This document shows positions 1 through 8,805 of a DNA stretch of 64,000 nt, in pieces. A model generated the notes under the pieces. The model had not been told where the DNA came from and made no database searches. It was given only the letters and a program-made list of their open reading frames with translations. This DNA is from Dermatophilaceae bacterium Soc4.6 (GTDB lineage Bacteria > Actinomycetota > Actinomycetes > Actinomycetales > Dermatophilaceae). Location: positions 4,092,001 through 4,156,000 of the forward strand of contig JAZGVH010000002.1 of assembly GCA_039889245.1 (NCBI GenBank), written 5' to 3'. How positions within the stretch are numbered: the first letter of the stretch is position 1; every line of letters starts with the position of its first letter. Made by a program: the position numbers and the translations under genes.

Positions 1-54
1 GTCGCCCTCGACCAGGTCGAGGGCTACCTGGCCCAGCGCCTGATCGGCTGCTGA
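1..54 (+). CDS. C-terminal end of an unidentified gene (truncated by window edge)
   Basis: An open frame enters from the left edge and ends with TGA at 52-54. It encodes 17 residues finishing LAQRLIGC. Codon use is typical of the neighbours and the frame is open from base 1, so this is probably the tail of a real gene on the plus strand. There is too little sequence to assign a family. Confidence 0.5.
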   Translation, partial: VALDQVEGYLAQRLIGC

Positions 55-100
55 TCCCCTCTGGCCACGGGTCTCGGGCGCGTCGGGCGGCACGGGCGGG

Positions 101-443
101 ATGACCGGGCCGGTGCCCGACCTGCTCGGACGAAGAGGTCGCGTACGGCGAGCCGTCTGCTCCCCACCCCGGCTGGCTCGCCGGCCGCGGGTGCGGGCCG
201 CTCGCACCCTCCTCCACGTGTGGCAGGACCGGGCCACCCCCGATCCCGTTGCGGCGCTTGGCGCCTCGTCGTGGCGGGTGCGGGTGGCCTCGGCGCGCAC
301 GCTGTCCGTCGTGGGGGAGCAACGAGCACCTGCCCCGGCTCGAGGCCGTCCGCGACGACGAGGAGCGCACGGGGCGCGACGCCGTGGGCCGGTCGCTGGG
401 GCTGCTGCGGCACCGGCTCGACCTCCCCACCTCACGTGACTGA
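101..443 (+). pseudogene. Frameshifted HEAT-repeat-like remnant
   Basis: The 468 bases between the first stop and the ABC transporter hold no intact gene. Two frames carry complementary halves of what looks like a HEAT-type helical repeat. One reads WRVRVASARTLSVVGE (about 270-320). The next frame continues HLPRLEAVRDDEERTG and LGLLRHRLDLP (about 322-432), so a one-base shift near 320 would join them. The alternation of Arg/Ala/Leu helices with Asp turns is the only basis for the HEAT idea. It could be a decayed small gene or chance coding-like sequence in GC-rich DNA. Confidence 0.3.
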
Positions 444-522
444 CGGGAGCCTGACAAACCTCACGGGTGGGCCGTGACTCACGGCGCAGGTCCCGGGGGA
501 CTCCCCGCGAGACGGTGAAGGC

Positions 523-1494
523 ATGACGACGACAGCACTCCTCCCTTCCACCCGGGCCCCGGGCGCCCCCATACCGGCCATCGAGATCCGTGGCCTGCAC
601 AAGTCCTTCGGCTCGGTCGACGCCGTGCGCGGCATCGACCTCGTGGTCGAGCAGGGCGAGATCGTCGCCTTCCTCGGCCCCAACGGTGCCGGCAAGACCA
701 CGACGATCGACATGCTGCTCGGGCTGTCGCGACCCACCGCGGGGACCATCCAGGTGCTCGGACGGAGCCCCCGCGACGCCGTCGCGCACGGGCTCGTCGC
801 CGCGGTCATGCAGACCGCGGGCCTGCTCAAGGACATCAGCGTGCGCGAGACCCTCGAGCTGGTGGGGTCGCTCTTCACCCACACGACGACCGTCGACAGC
901 GTGCTCGCCCGGGCCGGCATCACCGACATCGCGGGTCGACGGGTCGACAAGTGCTCCGGCGGACAGCAGCAGCGGCTGCGCTTCGCCATGGCCCTGCTCT
1001 GCGACCCCGACGTGCTGGTGCTCGACGAGCCGACGACCGGGATGGACGTCGAGGGACGGCGCGACTTCTGGGCCGCGATCCGCGAGGACGCCGGCCGCGG
1101 GCGGACCGTCGTCTTCGCCACCCACTACCTCGAGGAGGCCGACGCCTACGCCGACCGGATCGTCCTGGTGCGACAGGGCGAGGTCGTCGCCGACGGCACG
1201 GGGTCGCAGATCAAGGCCATGGCCGCCGGTCGCACCGTGCGCGCCACGCTTCCCGGTGCCAGCGCCGAGTCGCTCGCCGGGGTGCCGGGAGCCGACGGCA
1301 TCGAGATCCGCGGCGACACGGTGCTCGTGCACAGCGCCGACACCGATGCGGTCGCCCGCTACCTGTTGACGCACACCGCCGCCCACGACCTCGAGATCGC
1401 CGCCCGCGGCATCGAGGACGCCTTCATCGCGCTCACCTCGAGCCACCCCACCGGACCCACCACCGGACCCACCAGCGGAAAGGCCTCGGCATGA
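523..1494 (+). CDS. ABC transporter ATP-binding protein (ABC-2 / drug-export type)
   Basis: This 323-residue cytoplasmic ATPase powers the ABC-2 permease encoded immediately downstream. It has a Walker A motif GPNGAGKTT at about 52-60, a Q-loop near MQTAG (96-100), the signature CSGGQQQRLR at about 144-153, Walker B LVLDEP at 165-170 and the switch His in FATHYLEEAD. The C-terminal third resembles the accessory domain of DrrA/CcmA-like export ATPases. Its TGA overlaps the ATG of the permease gene (ATGA), so the two are translationally coupled. The two-component genes that follow fit the common arrangement in which the kinase senses a membrane-active compound and controls the exporter. The substrate cannot be read from sequence. 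Confidence 0.93.
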   Translation: MTTTALLPSTRAPGAPIPAIEIRGLHKSFGSVDAVRGIDLVVEQGEIVAFLGPNGAGKTTTIDMLLGLSRPTAGTIQVLGRSPRDAVAHGLVAAVMQTAGLLKDISVRETLELVGSLFTHTTTVDSVLARAGITDIAGRRVDKCSGGQQQRLRFAMALLCDPDVLVLDEPTTGMDVEGRRDFWAAIREDAGRGRTVVFATHYLEEADAYADRIVLVRQGEVVADGTGSQIKAMAAGRTVRATLPGASAESLAGVPGADGIEIRGDTVLVHSADTDAVARYLLTHTAAHDLEIAARGIEDAFIALTSSHPTGPTTGPTSGKASA

Positions 1495-2288
1495 CCGACC
1501 TCGCCACCACCCCCGTCGTCCCAACCGAGCGCCTGGTGCCCCGCTTCGGCGGCGTCAACCGCACCCTCGTCGGCATCGAGCTCAAGCGGCTCCTGCGCAA
1601 CCGGCGCAGCATGATCTTCACCATCGTCATGCCGGCCGCCTTCTTCCTCATCTTCGGCGTCGGCCAGGACTACGGCAGCCAGCGCGCGGCCGGAGGCAAC
1701 GTCACCGCCTACGTCATGGTCTCGATGGCGCTCTACGGTGCGATGATCGCCACCACCGGTGCCGGCGCGATGGTCGCCACCGAGCGGGCCCAGGGCTGGA
1801 GCCGCCAGCTGCGTCTGACCCCCTTGCGGCCCGTGGCCTACGTGGTGGTCAAGGTGGTCGTCGCGCTGCTGATGGGCCTGATCGCCATCACCGTCGTCTA
1901 CGTGCTCGGTCTCAGCACGGGGGCCGAGGTCGACCGTCCGTCCATCGTGGTCACGACCGCCCTCATCGCCTGGGCCGGGTCGCTCGTCTTCGCCGCCTTC
2001 GGCCTCTTCGTGGGCTACCTGCTCCCCAGCGAGAACGTCATGCAGGTGGTCGGCCCCGGTCTGGCCCTGCTCGCCTTCGGCGGAGGCGTCTTCATCCCGC
2101 TCACCGATGGCAGCGGCTTCGAGATGTTCGCCCGCTTCACCCCCATGTACGGCGTCGCCAAGCTCGCCCGGCTGCCGCTCACCGGTGACGCCTTCCAGTG
2201 GTGGTGGCTGCTCAACATCGCCGTGTGGCTCGCCGTCTTCGCCGGTGGGGCTGCGCTGCTGATGAGCCGCGACACCGACCGGGTGTGA
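1491..2288 (+). CDS. ABC-2 family transporter permease
   Basis: This 265-residue integral membrane protein is the partner of the upstream ATPase. After a short hydrophilic N-terminus come about six hydrophobic segments, for example IFTIVMPAAFFLIFGVG, YVMVSMALYGAMIATTG, VALLMGLIAITVVYVLG and LLNIAVWLAVFAGGAAL. This is the pattern of ABC-2 permeases such as DrrB/YadH. The start at 1491 overlaps the ATPase stop (ATGA). A much longer open frame runs through this position, but the N-terminal extension would lie antiphase over the ATPase gene and is not credible. It probably exports a drug, lipid or peptide. Confidence 0.9.
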   Translation: MTDLATTPVVPTERLVPRFGGVNRTLVGIELKRLLRNRRSMIFTIVMPAAFFLIFGVGQDYGSQRAAGGNVTAYVMVSMALYGAMIATTGAGAMVATERAQGWSRQLRLTPLRPVAYVVVKVVVALLMGLIAITVVYVLGLSTGAEVDRPSIVVTTALIAWAGSLVFAAFGLFVGYLLPSENVMQVVGPGLALLAFGGGVFIPLTDGSGFEMFARFTPMYGVAKLARLPLTGDAFQWWWLLNIAVWLAVFAGGAALLMSRDTDRV

Positions 2289-2343
2289 GCGTGCCGAGGC
2301 CGAGGGGCAGGCACCACGGGGCCCCTGTGGATAGGGTCGCCCG

Positions 2344-3558
2344 ATGAGGCTGTCCACGCCGTGGTCCCGCTCCGAGGTCGACCTCGACGTCGACCTCGGA
2401 TCGGGTGCCGAGCGGGCCCGCGACCAAGGGGTCCGGTTCGGTGGGAGGTTCCGGGGCTGGGCGCTCATCGGCGCCGTCGTCTGGACGGTGTTCCTCGTGC
2501 CCGTCGCCCAGGACGCCATCGCGTTCGGCGGCGTGCGAGGCGCCCTCTCGCTGGTCGCGCTGGCCGTCTTCGTGGGCGCCTACCTGGGCACGTTGGTGTG
2601 GCGTCAGGGACGCCGCGTCGCGGCGCGTGGGTCGACCACGACCCACCCGGGGACGGTGCCCGCCTACGCGACCCTGTGCGTGCTGGCGGTCCTCGTCACC
2701 GCGCTGGTCCACCCGGGCGGGATCGCCTGCGTGGTCTACGTCGCGGTGGCCGGCATCTTCCTCTTTCCGCAGTGGGTCGCTCTCGGCCAGGCGGGCGTGC
2801 TGGCTGTGGCGAGCGAGGCCGTGGCCCGCCTCGTGCCCGGGTGGTCCGACGCGCAGGGGATCGGGCTGTCGGTCTTCCTCGCGTCGTTCGCGGTCTGGGG
2901 CATCGCGCAGGCCATCGGCCGCAGCATGGACCTCGTCGCAGCGCAGGAGGAGAACTCGCATCTGATGGTGGGGCAGGAGCGTACCCGCATGGCCCGTGAC
3001 CTGCACGACATCCTCGGTCACTCGCTCACCGTGATCACCGTCAAGGCCGAGCTGGCCGGTCGGATGCTCGACGTCGGCGACGCCGCCGGCATCGCCCGGG
3101 CCCGGGCCGAGCTCGCCGACCTCGAGCGGCTGTCGCGCGACGCCCTCGCCGACGTGCGGCGCACCGTCGAGGGTTACCGCGACCTCACGCTGCCCGGCGA
3201 GATCGCCCGGGCGAGAGTCGCCCTCGAGGCCGCTGAGATCGACGCCACCCTCCCCGGCACGGCCGAGGAGGTGCCCACGCAGTGGCGTGAGCTGTTCGCC
3301 TGGACGGTGCGCGAGGGCGTGACCAACGTCGTGCGGCACAGCGGAGCCAGGCACTGCACCGTCTCGATCGCCGTCGACCACGTCACCGTCGCCGACGACG
3401 GGCGCGGCTGCCCGGGCCAGGCCAGTGAGGTCGGCAACGGTCTCGTCGGGCTGCGCGAGCGGGCGGCCGCCGAGGGCGCCCGGCTCGTGACCCAGTCCGG
3501 CGCCGAAGGCGGCTTCCTGCTCACCGTCCACGCCCCGGGGTCCGTGGTCGTCGCGTGA
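2344..3558 (+). CDS. Sensor histidine kinase (HisKA_3 / NarL-DesK class)
   Basis: This 404-residue membrane kinase has an N-terminal half with hydrophobic segments (about residues 40-195), followed by the HisKA_3 dimerisation motif MARDLHDILGHSLTVI with the phospho-accepting His near residue 221. A C-terminal HATPase_c domain follows, with VREGVTNVVRHSGARHC and the G-box DDGRGCPG. It partners the response regulator that overlaps its stop (GTGA). Its position directly after the ABC-2 exporter genes suggests it controls them, as in many DesK/DesR- or LiaS/LiaR-like loci. The ligand is unknown. Confidence 0.9.
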   Translation: MRLSTPWSRSEVDLDVDLGSGAERARDQGVRFGGRFRGWALIGAVVWTVFLVPVAQDAIAFGGVRGALSLVALAVFVGAYLGTLVWRQGRRVAARGSTTTHPGTVPAYATLCVLAVLVTALVHPGGIACVVYVAVAGIFLFPQWVALGQAGVLAVASEAVARLVPGWSDAQGIGLSVFLASFAVWGIAQAIGRSMDLVAAQEENSHLMVGQERTRMARDLHDILGHSLTVITVKAELAGRMLDVGDAAGIARARAELADLERLSRDALADVRRTVEGYRDLTLPGEIARARVALEAAEIDATLPGTAEEVPTQWRELFAWTVREGVTNVVRHSGARHCTVSIAVDHVTVADDGRGCPGQASEVGNGLVGLRERAAAEGARLVTQSGAEGGFLLTVHAPGSVVVA

Positions 3559-4163
3559 CCATTCGCCTGCTGCTCGCCGACGACCAGGCGCTCGTGCGCG
3601 GTGCGCTCGCCACGCTGCTCGGGCTCGAGTCGGATCTCGAGGTCGTGGCCGAGGTCGGCCGCGGCGACGAGGTCGTGGCCGCCGCGATCGAGCACCGACC
3701 CGACGTGGCGCTGCTCGACGTGGAGATGCCCGGGCTCGACGGCATCGAGGCCACCCGCGCCCTGCACGCCGCGCTCCCCGGGGTGCGCGTGCTCATCGTG
3801 ACCACCTTCGGCCGACCCGGCTTCCTGCGCCGGGCCCTGCAGGCCGGAGCCTCCGGCTTCGTCGTCAAGGACACCCCCGCGCGGCAGCTCGCCGACGCCG
3901 TGCGCCGCGTGCACTCGGGCCTGCGGGTCGTCGATCCGGTGCTGGCCGCCGACAGCCTGGCCGTCGGGGAGTCGCCGCTCACCGTCCGCGAGACCGAGGT
4001 GCTGCGAGCGGCCCGCGGCGGGGGCAGCGTCGCCGACATCGCCGGCGCGGTCTTCCTCTCGGAGGGCACGGTGCGCAACCACCTCTCGGCCGCGATCGGC
4101 AAGACCGACGCCCGCAACCGGGGCGACGCCGTGCGGGTCGCCGACGAGAACGGCTGGCTCTGA
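3555..4163 (+). CDS. LuxR-family response regulator (DesR-like)
   Basis: This 202-residue regulator starts with GTG inside the kinase stop (GTGA overlap). The receiver domain occupies about 1-120, with acidic residues LLADDQALVRG, the phospho-acceptor Asp near residue 55 in LLDVEMPG, and Lys in VVKDTPA. A C-terminal helix-turn-helix of LuxR/NarL type (SPLTVRETEVLRAA and SEGTVRNHLSAAIGK) binds DNA. It is expected to be phosphorylated by the upstream kinase and to regulate the exporter genes at 523-2288. No operator could be recognised. Confidence 0.92.
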   Translation: MTIRLLLADDQALVRGALATLLGLESDLEVVAEVGRGDEVVAAAIEHRPDVALLDVEMPGLDGIEATRALHAALPGVRVLIVTTFGRPGFLRRALQAGASGFVVKDTPARQLADAVRRVHSGLRVVDPVLAADSLAVGESPLTVRETEVLRAARGGGSVADIAGAVFLSEGTVRNHLSAAIGKTDARNRGDAVRVADENGWL

Positions 4164-4204
4164 TCGCCCCGCCGTCGCGCGCCCCGCGGCCCCGCGTCGT
4201 CCTC

Positions 4205-4927
4205 GTGCACGGCAGCCGGCTCTCCCACACGCAGTGGGCACCGCAGGAGGCGTTGCTGCGCGGCGCCGACCTCGACCTCGTGCTGCCCGACCTGCCCGGT
4301 CACGGCGCTCGCGCCGACGAGCCGTTCACCCTCGAGCGGGCCGTCGGGGCGATCGCCGAGGCGGTCGAGCGCGGCGACCCCACGGCCCCGGTCGTCCTCG
4401 TCGGTCACTCCCTCGGCGGCTACGCCGCGATGGCGTACGCCGCGACCTTCCCCCGCCGACTCGGCGGCCTGCTGCTGCTCGGCAGCGGGGCCGTGCCCGT
4501 GGGGCCGGGGGCGGCGGCATACCGGCTGGTGGCGCGGGTGACCGATGCTGCGGGGCCGGAGCGGATGACCCGGGTCAACGACCGGGTGCTGCGCCGGCTC
4601 TACGGCGCCGGGCTCAGCACGCTCGACGAGATCATCGAGGGCGGCTACTACTTCGCCGTCACCGGGGCCGCCTGGCAGGAGGTCATGGACCGCTGCCGTC
4701 CGGCGATGCTGCGGGCCGTCACCTGCCCCGTGGTCGTCGCCGGGGGAGCCTTCGACCAGCTGAACATCGACGCGGGTCGCTTCGCCCGAGCCGCCCGTGA
4801 CGGCCGGGTCGTGCGCATCCCGGGTGCCGGGCACCTCGCCGGGCTCGACCGCCCTGAGCCCGTCGCCCGGCTCATCGCGCAGGTGGCTGACGACGCTGCG
4901 CGCCGTGGCACCATGGAGGGGCCATGA
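4205..4927 (+). CDS. Alpha/beta hydrolase (start uncertain)
   Basis: This is a serine hydrolase of the alpha/beta fold. HG near the N-terminus supplies the oxyanion hole, the nucleophile elbow is GHSLGGY (about residues 67-73), and the acid and base lie in GGAFDQLN and GAGHLAGLDRPEP near the end. The first ATG/GTG in this frame (GTG 4205) falls inside the core strand: translated sequence continues upstream as PRPRVVLVHG as far as ATC at 4163. A non-standard start (ATC 4163 or CTG 4160), or an N-terminal loss, is therefore likely. It ends in an ATGA overlap with dusB. The substrate is unknown; esterase, lactonase and peptidase are all possible. Confidence 0.8.
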   Translation: MHGSRLSHTQWAPQEALLRGADLDLVLPDLPGHGARADEPFTLERAVGAIAEAVERGDPTAPVVLVGHSLGGYAAMAYAATFPRRLGGLLLLGSGAVPVGPGAAAYRLVARVTDAAGPERMTRVNDRVLRRLYGAGLSTLDEIIEGGYYFAVTGAAWQEVMDRCRPAMLRAVTCPVVVAGGAFDQLNIDAGRFARAARDGRVVRIPGAGHLAGLDRPEPVARLIAQVADDAARRGTMEGP

Positions 4928-6174
4928 CCGCCACCACCACCCCTCCCGTCACCGCTCCTGCCGACGCTCACGTCGACCCGTCCGCGAGCCGGGGGCCCCT
5001 GCCCCCGTTGAGGATCGGGCGTCACGTCATCGGGTCTCCCGTGGTGCTCGCCCCCATGGCCGGCATCACCAACCGCGCGTTCCGCCGGCTGTGTCGCGAG
5101 TACGGCAGCGAGGGCTCGGCCGCCGGCGGGGCCAGCGGGGCGACCTCGCTCTACGTCAGCGAGATGATCACGACCCGCGCCCTCGTCGAGCGCGGAGCCG
5201 AGACGATGCGGCTCATCGAGCACGACCCGCAGGAGAACCCGCGCTCGATCCAGCTCTACAGCGTCGACCCGGCCACGGCCCGCGCCGCCGCCCGCATCTT
5301 GGTCTCAGAGGACCGCGCCGACCACATCGACCTCAACTTCGGCTGCCCCGTGCCCAAGGTGACCCGCAAGGGTGGCGGCTCGGCCCTGCCGTGGAAGCGC
5401 GACCTCTTTCGCTCCATCGTCGGAGCCGTCGTCGAGGAGGGGGCGCGCGGTGACGTGCCCGTCACGGTGAAGATGCGCATCGGCATCGACGCCGACCACG
5501 AGACCTACCTCGACGCGGGGCTGGCGGCCGAGGCCGAGGGCGTCGCCGCCGTCGCGCTGCACGGGCGCACCGCCGCCCAGGCCTACTCCGGCACCGCTGA
5601 CTGGTCGGCGATCCGCCGGCTCAAGCAGACGGTGACCAGCATCCCGGTGCTGGGCAACGGCGACATCTGGTCGGCCGAGGACGCGCTGCGCATGGTGGCC
5701 GAGACCGGCTGCGACGGCGTCGTCGTCGGTCGCGGATGCCTGGGGCGCCCGTGGCTCTTCACCGACCTCGCCGCCGCCTTCGCGGGCTCCGACGTGCGGG
5801 TCACCCCGACGCTCGGCCAGGTGGCCGACACCCTGAGGCGGCACGCGACCTACCTGACCGGCTTCTACGACGACGAGGGTCGGGCCTGCCGCGACATCCG
5901 CAAGCACATTGCCTGGTACCTCAAGGGCTTTCCCGCCGGGTCGACGCTGCGGCACAGCCTGGCGCTCGTCAACAGCCTCGCCGACCTCGACGCGCTGCTC
6001 GTCACCCTCGAACGCGATGCCCCCTGGCCCACCGAGGGAGCGGAGGGGCAGCGGGGTCGGTCCGGCAGCCCGCGGCGCGTCATCCTGCCCGAGGGCTGGC
6101 TCGACTCCCGCGAGCTGAGCGAGAGCCAGCGCGCAGTCGTCGCCCAGGCCGAGCTGTCCGTCTCCGGCGGCTGA
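4924..6174 (+). CDS. dusB: tRNA-dihydrouridine synthase DusB
   Basis: This 416-residue FMN/NADPH enzyme reduces uridine to dihydrouridine in tRNA D-loops. A TIM barrel follows a roughly 35-residue Ala/Pro-rich N-terminal extension. Diagnostic stretches are LAPMAGITNRAFRRLC, the catalytic-Cys motif LNFGCPVPKVTRKGGG (Cys near residue 141), VTVKMRIG, LHGRTAAQAYSG and GNGDIWS. The C-terminal helical domain contains HIAWYLKGF. Length and motifs fit the actinobacterial dusB/nifR3 family. It overlaps the hydrolase stop by ATGA and so is probably cotranscribed with it. Confidence 0.94.
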   Translation: MTATTTPPVTAPADAHVDPSASRGPLPPLRIGRHVIGSPVVLAPMAGITNRAFRRLCREYGSEGSAAGGASGATSLYVSEMITTRALVERGAETMRLIEHDPQENPRSIQLYSVDPATARAAARILVSEDRADHIDLNFGCPVPKVTRKGGGSALPWKRDLFRSIVGAVVEEGARGDVPVTVKMRIGIDADHETYLDAGLAAEAEGVAAVALHGRTAAQAYSGTADWSAIRRLKQTVTSIPVLGNGDIWSAEDALRMVAETGCDGVVVGRGCLGRPWLFTDLAAAFAGSDVRVTPTLGQVADTLRRHATYLTGFYDDEGRACRDIRKHIAWYLKGFPAGSTLRHSLALVNSLADLDALLVTLERDAPWPTEGAEGQRGRSGSPRRVILPEGWLDSRELSESQRAVVAQAELSVSGG

Positions 6175-6190
6175 GCGGTCGGGGTCGGTC

Positions 6191-6865
6191 GTGGGCAGCC
6201 AGCAGGGGGGGACACCCGACCGGCCAGCGCTGTTCTTCGACGGCCCGCCCGACTTCCGTGAGTGGCTCGAGGAGCACCACGAGCGCGCGACCGAGCTCTG
6301 GATGGGACTGCGCAAGAAGCACGTGCCCGACCGTGGGCTGGTCTGGGAGCAGGCGGTGCCCGAGGCCCTGTGCTTCGGGTGGATCGACAGCCAGGTGCAG
6401 CGCATCGACGACGAGGCCGTGCGCCAGCGGTGGACCCCCCGCAAGCCGACCAGCGTCTGGTCGAGCGTCAACCTCGCCCTCGTCGAGAGGCTCACGGCCC
6501 AGGGGCTCATGCGGCCTGCCGGCCTCGCCGCCTGGGAGCGGCGTCGGCCCGAGCGCTCCGGCATCTACTCGTTCGAGCAGGGAGAGCTCACCCTCCCTGA
6601 GCCGTATGCGGCGCAGCTCACGGCCGACGCAGCCGCGACGGCGTTCTGGGCCGAGGCGACGCCCGGCTACCGCAAGATCGCGACCTGGTGGGTGACCTCG
6701 GCCAAGACCGCGGCCACCAACGACAGGCGGATGGCTCAGCTGCTCGCCCACTGTGCGGCCGGGAGGCTCATCCCGAGCCAGCGCTACGGCACCCAGCCCG
6801 GGTGGGTCGCGCGGGCTGCGGCCGTGGCTGCGGCGCAGGCGGCAGCGGGTGAGGATGGGGGATGA
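6191..6865 (+). CDS. YdeI/OmpD-associated family protein
   Basis: This 224-residue soluble protein of the YdeI family (sometimes called bacteriocin-protection proteins) has no established biochemical function. Recognisable family sequence includes FREWLEEHHERATELWMGL, ALCFGWIDSQVQRID, WTPRKPTSVWSSVN and the C-terminal region GYRKIATWWVTSAK. The start is GTG 6191. Its TGA overlaps the ATG of the next gene (ATGA). The assignment is to a family only. Confidence 0.85.
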   Translation: MGSQQGGTPDRPALFFDGPPDFREWLEEHHERATELWMGLRKKHVPDRGLVWEQAVPEALCFGWIDSQVQRIDDEAVRQRWTPRKPTSVWSSVNLALVERLTAQGLMRPAGLAAWERRRPERSGIYSFEQGELTLPEPYAAQLTADAAATAFWAEATPGYRKIATWWVTSAKTAATNDRRMAQLLAHCAAGRLIPSQRYGTQPGWVARAAAVAAAQAAAGEDGG

Positions 6866-8124
6866 GCTCCTCTTCCCGTCCGTCTCGAGGTCGCCGTCGG
6901 AGAGCGCGGGTGCTGGGGGTCGCCCTGCTCGTGGGGCTGGCCGCCGTGGGCGGGTGCACCCAGAGCAGTGGCGGGGGCGACGACGTGGGGCAGGTGCCGT
7001 CGACCGGGAGGGTCCCCGCCCCGCGACCGGCCGCGGCGAAGGCGCCCCCGGCTCTCGACGTCGAGGTGGTGACGGCGGGGCTGACCCACGGTTGGGACAT
7101 CGGCTTCCTGCCCGACGGCCGGGCGCTGGTGACCCAGCGGCCCGGCCGGATCGCCCTCGTGTCGGGGCTGCGGGAGGGGGCGACCGCGACGACGGTGCAG
7201 GCCGACCTGTCCGACCTCTTCGTGCAGAGCGAGGGCGGGCTCATGGGGATGGTCGTGCACCCGGACTTCGCGACGACCCGACGCTTCACCACCTGCCAGA
7301 CCCACCAGGAGGGCGGCCGGGCGGTCGACATCCGGCTCGTGACCTGGCGCCTGTCGGCCGACGGGCGGTCCGCCGCCCGGGAGAAGGCGCTGCTGACCGG
7401 GCTGCCGATCTCGACCGGCCGCCACTCGGGCTGTCGTCCGACGATCGCCGCTGACGGGGCGCTGCTGGTCGGCACCGGTGACACCGCCCAGGGGGCGATC
7501 TCCCAGGACCTCATGAGCCTCGGTGGCAAGGTGCTGCGGCTCGACCTCGAAACGGGGAAGCCGTTGCCCGACAACCCCTTTGCCTCGGCCAGCGACCAGA
7601 GGCAGCGCTACGTCTACAGCTACGGCCACCGCAACCTGCAGGGCGTCGCGATCCAGCCCGGCACTGGCGTGGTCTACACCGCCGAGCACGGCCCGAGCTC
7701 CAACGACGAGGTCAACCGCATCCGTGCCGGGGCCAACTACGGCTGGGACCCGTCCCGGGGCGGCACCGTCGGCGGCTACGACGAGACCGTGCCGATGACC
7801 GACACCGAGCGCTTTCCCGATGCCGTGCCCGCGGTGTGGGAGTCGGGGGCGACGACCCAGGCGGTGTGCGCGGCGGCCTTCCTCACGGGCTCCCCGTGGG
7901 GCGCCTACGAGGGGGCGCTGGTGGTCACCGCGCTCAAGGGCGCCAAGCTCCTGCTGCTGCGCCTCGACTCGGGTGGGGCCCTGGCCGACGTGACGATCCC
8001 GGCCTCGACCAACGGGCCCTACGGTCGGCTGCGGGCCGCCCGGGTCGGACCGGACGGCGCGCTCTACGTCACGACGACCAACGGTGACGCAGACAAGCTG
8101 TTGAGGATCACGCTCCGGGCCTGA
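6862..8124 (+). CDS. PQQ-dependent sugar dehydrogenase-like lipoprotein
   Basis: This 420-residue exported lipoprotein has an Arg-rich n-region, a hydrophobic core VALLVGLAAVGGC and a lipidated Cys near residue 33, followed by a Ser/Gly-rich linker. The rest is a GSDH-type six-bladed beta-propeller related to soluble aldose sugar dehydrogenase (YliI). Typical stretches are GWDIGFLPDGRALVTQRPG, GLMGMVVHPDF, YSYGHRNLQGVAIQP, EHGPSSNDEVNRI and NYGWDPSRGG. Relatives oxidise sugars with PQQ outside the membrane, but PQQ use here is inferred. It overlaps the YdeI-like gene. Confidence 0.88.
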   Translation: MSSSSRPSRGRRRRARVLGVALLVGLAAVGGCTQSSGGGDDVGQVPSTGRVPAPRPAAAKAPPALDVEVVTAGLTHGWDIGFLPDGRALVTQRPGRIALVSGLREGATATTVQADLSDLFVQSEGGLMGMVVHPDFATTRRFTTCQTHQEGGRAVDIRLVTWRLSADGRSAAREKALLTGLPISTGRHSGCRPTIAADGALLVGTGDTAQGAISQDLMSLGGKVLRLDLETGKPLPDNPFASASDQRQRYVYSYGHRNLQGVAIQPGTGVVYTAEHGPSSNDEVNRIRAGANYGWDPSRGGTVGGYDETVPMTDTERFPDAVPAVWESGATTQAVCAAAFLTGSPWGAYEGALVVTALKGAKLLLLRLDSGGALADVTIPASTNGPYGRLRAARVGPDGALYVTTTNGDADKLLRITLRA

Positions 8125-8145
8125 CGATCGTCGTAGGGTGAGGCG

Positions 8146-8694
8146 ATGGGCTGGTTCTCACGCACGGACAAGGGTGCCGGTGACGCCGGTGGGTCGGGTG
8201 ACGAGGGTGGCCGTCGAGCCGACGGAGCCGGTGTGGCCGAGGGGGACGACGGGCCGGAGTACGACCCGAGCGTCCCGATGCGGCCCCGCGTGCGGCCGGT
8301 CGGTGACGCCGAGGTCGCCCGGGTCACCGCGGGGCTGGCCGAGCTCGACGCCCTCGGCGTCGACGTCGACGACCTGGCGTCGCTCGGAGCCGGCTTCGAC
8401 GCGGCGATGGGCGAGTGGACCGCCACGCCCGAGCGCCGACGGGCTGACGAGGACGCCCGCCGCGAGCCGTGGGTGATCGGTCTGGGCGAGCACCTCGTGC
8501 GGCACACCGACCTCGAGTGGTCGCTGGTGCACGATGCGTTCGGCACCGACCTCGCGGTCGCGGGAGGCGAGGACGACTTCGTCGTGGTCCCGGCCAACCT
8601 CGTCGGCGCCCGGTGGATGGGCGGCCAGCAGGGATGGGTCCCGGGGGTGCTCGCCCACCTGGTGCGCGTGCGTGAGGGTCGCTGGGAGCGCTGA
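8146..8694 (+). CDS. DUF3806-like protein
   Basis: This 182-residue soluble protein has a low-complexity Gly/Asp-rich N-terminus (about 1-40) and a folded C-terminal domain resembling DUF3806. Supporting stretches are WVIGLGEHLVRHTDLEW, FGTDLAVAGGEDDFVVVPANL and VPGVLAHLVRVREGRWE. The function is unknown. It follows the sugar dehydrogenase by 21 bp and may share its transcript. No signal peptide or membrane segment is present. Confidence 0.8.
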   Translation: MGWFSRTDKGAGDAGGSGDEGGRRADGAGVAEGDDGPEYDPSVPMRPRVRPVGDAEVARVTAGLAELDALGVDVDDLASLGAGFDAAMGEWTATPERRRADEDARREPWVIGLGEHLVRHTDLEWSLVHDAFGTDLAVAGGEDDFVVVPANLVGARWMGGQQGWVPGVLAHLVRVREGRWER

Positions 8695-8719
8695 CCGGTT
8701 ACGGGTCCGCTCGCTCTGG

Positions 8720-8735
8720 CTCGAAGATCTTCGAG
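8720..8735. promoter_or_regulatory. Perfect 16-bp palindrome upstream of dgt
   Basis: CTCGAAGATCTTCGAG is a perfect palindrome lying 70 bp before the dgt start. It could be a regulator-binding site or a short hairpin for the preceding gene. It lacks the C/G pair spacing of an actinobacterial SOS box, so LexA control is not supported. Confidence 0.35.
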
Positions 8736-8805
8736 TTCAGGCGACGTAGGCCCCGGTGGTTGCGACGCATGCACGAGTCGCGGCGCCACGGCATACAGTC
8801 GGGGG

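Noticed and set aside
8720-8735. SOS (LexA) box upstream of dgt
   Set aside because: CTCGAAGATCTTCGAG lacks the GAAC-N4-GTTC arrangement of actinobacterial SOS boxes.
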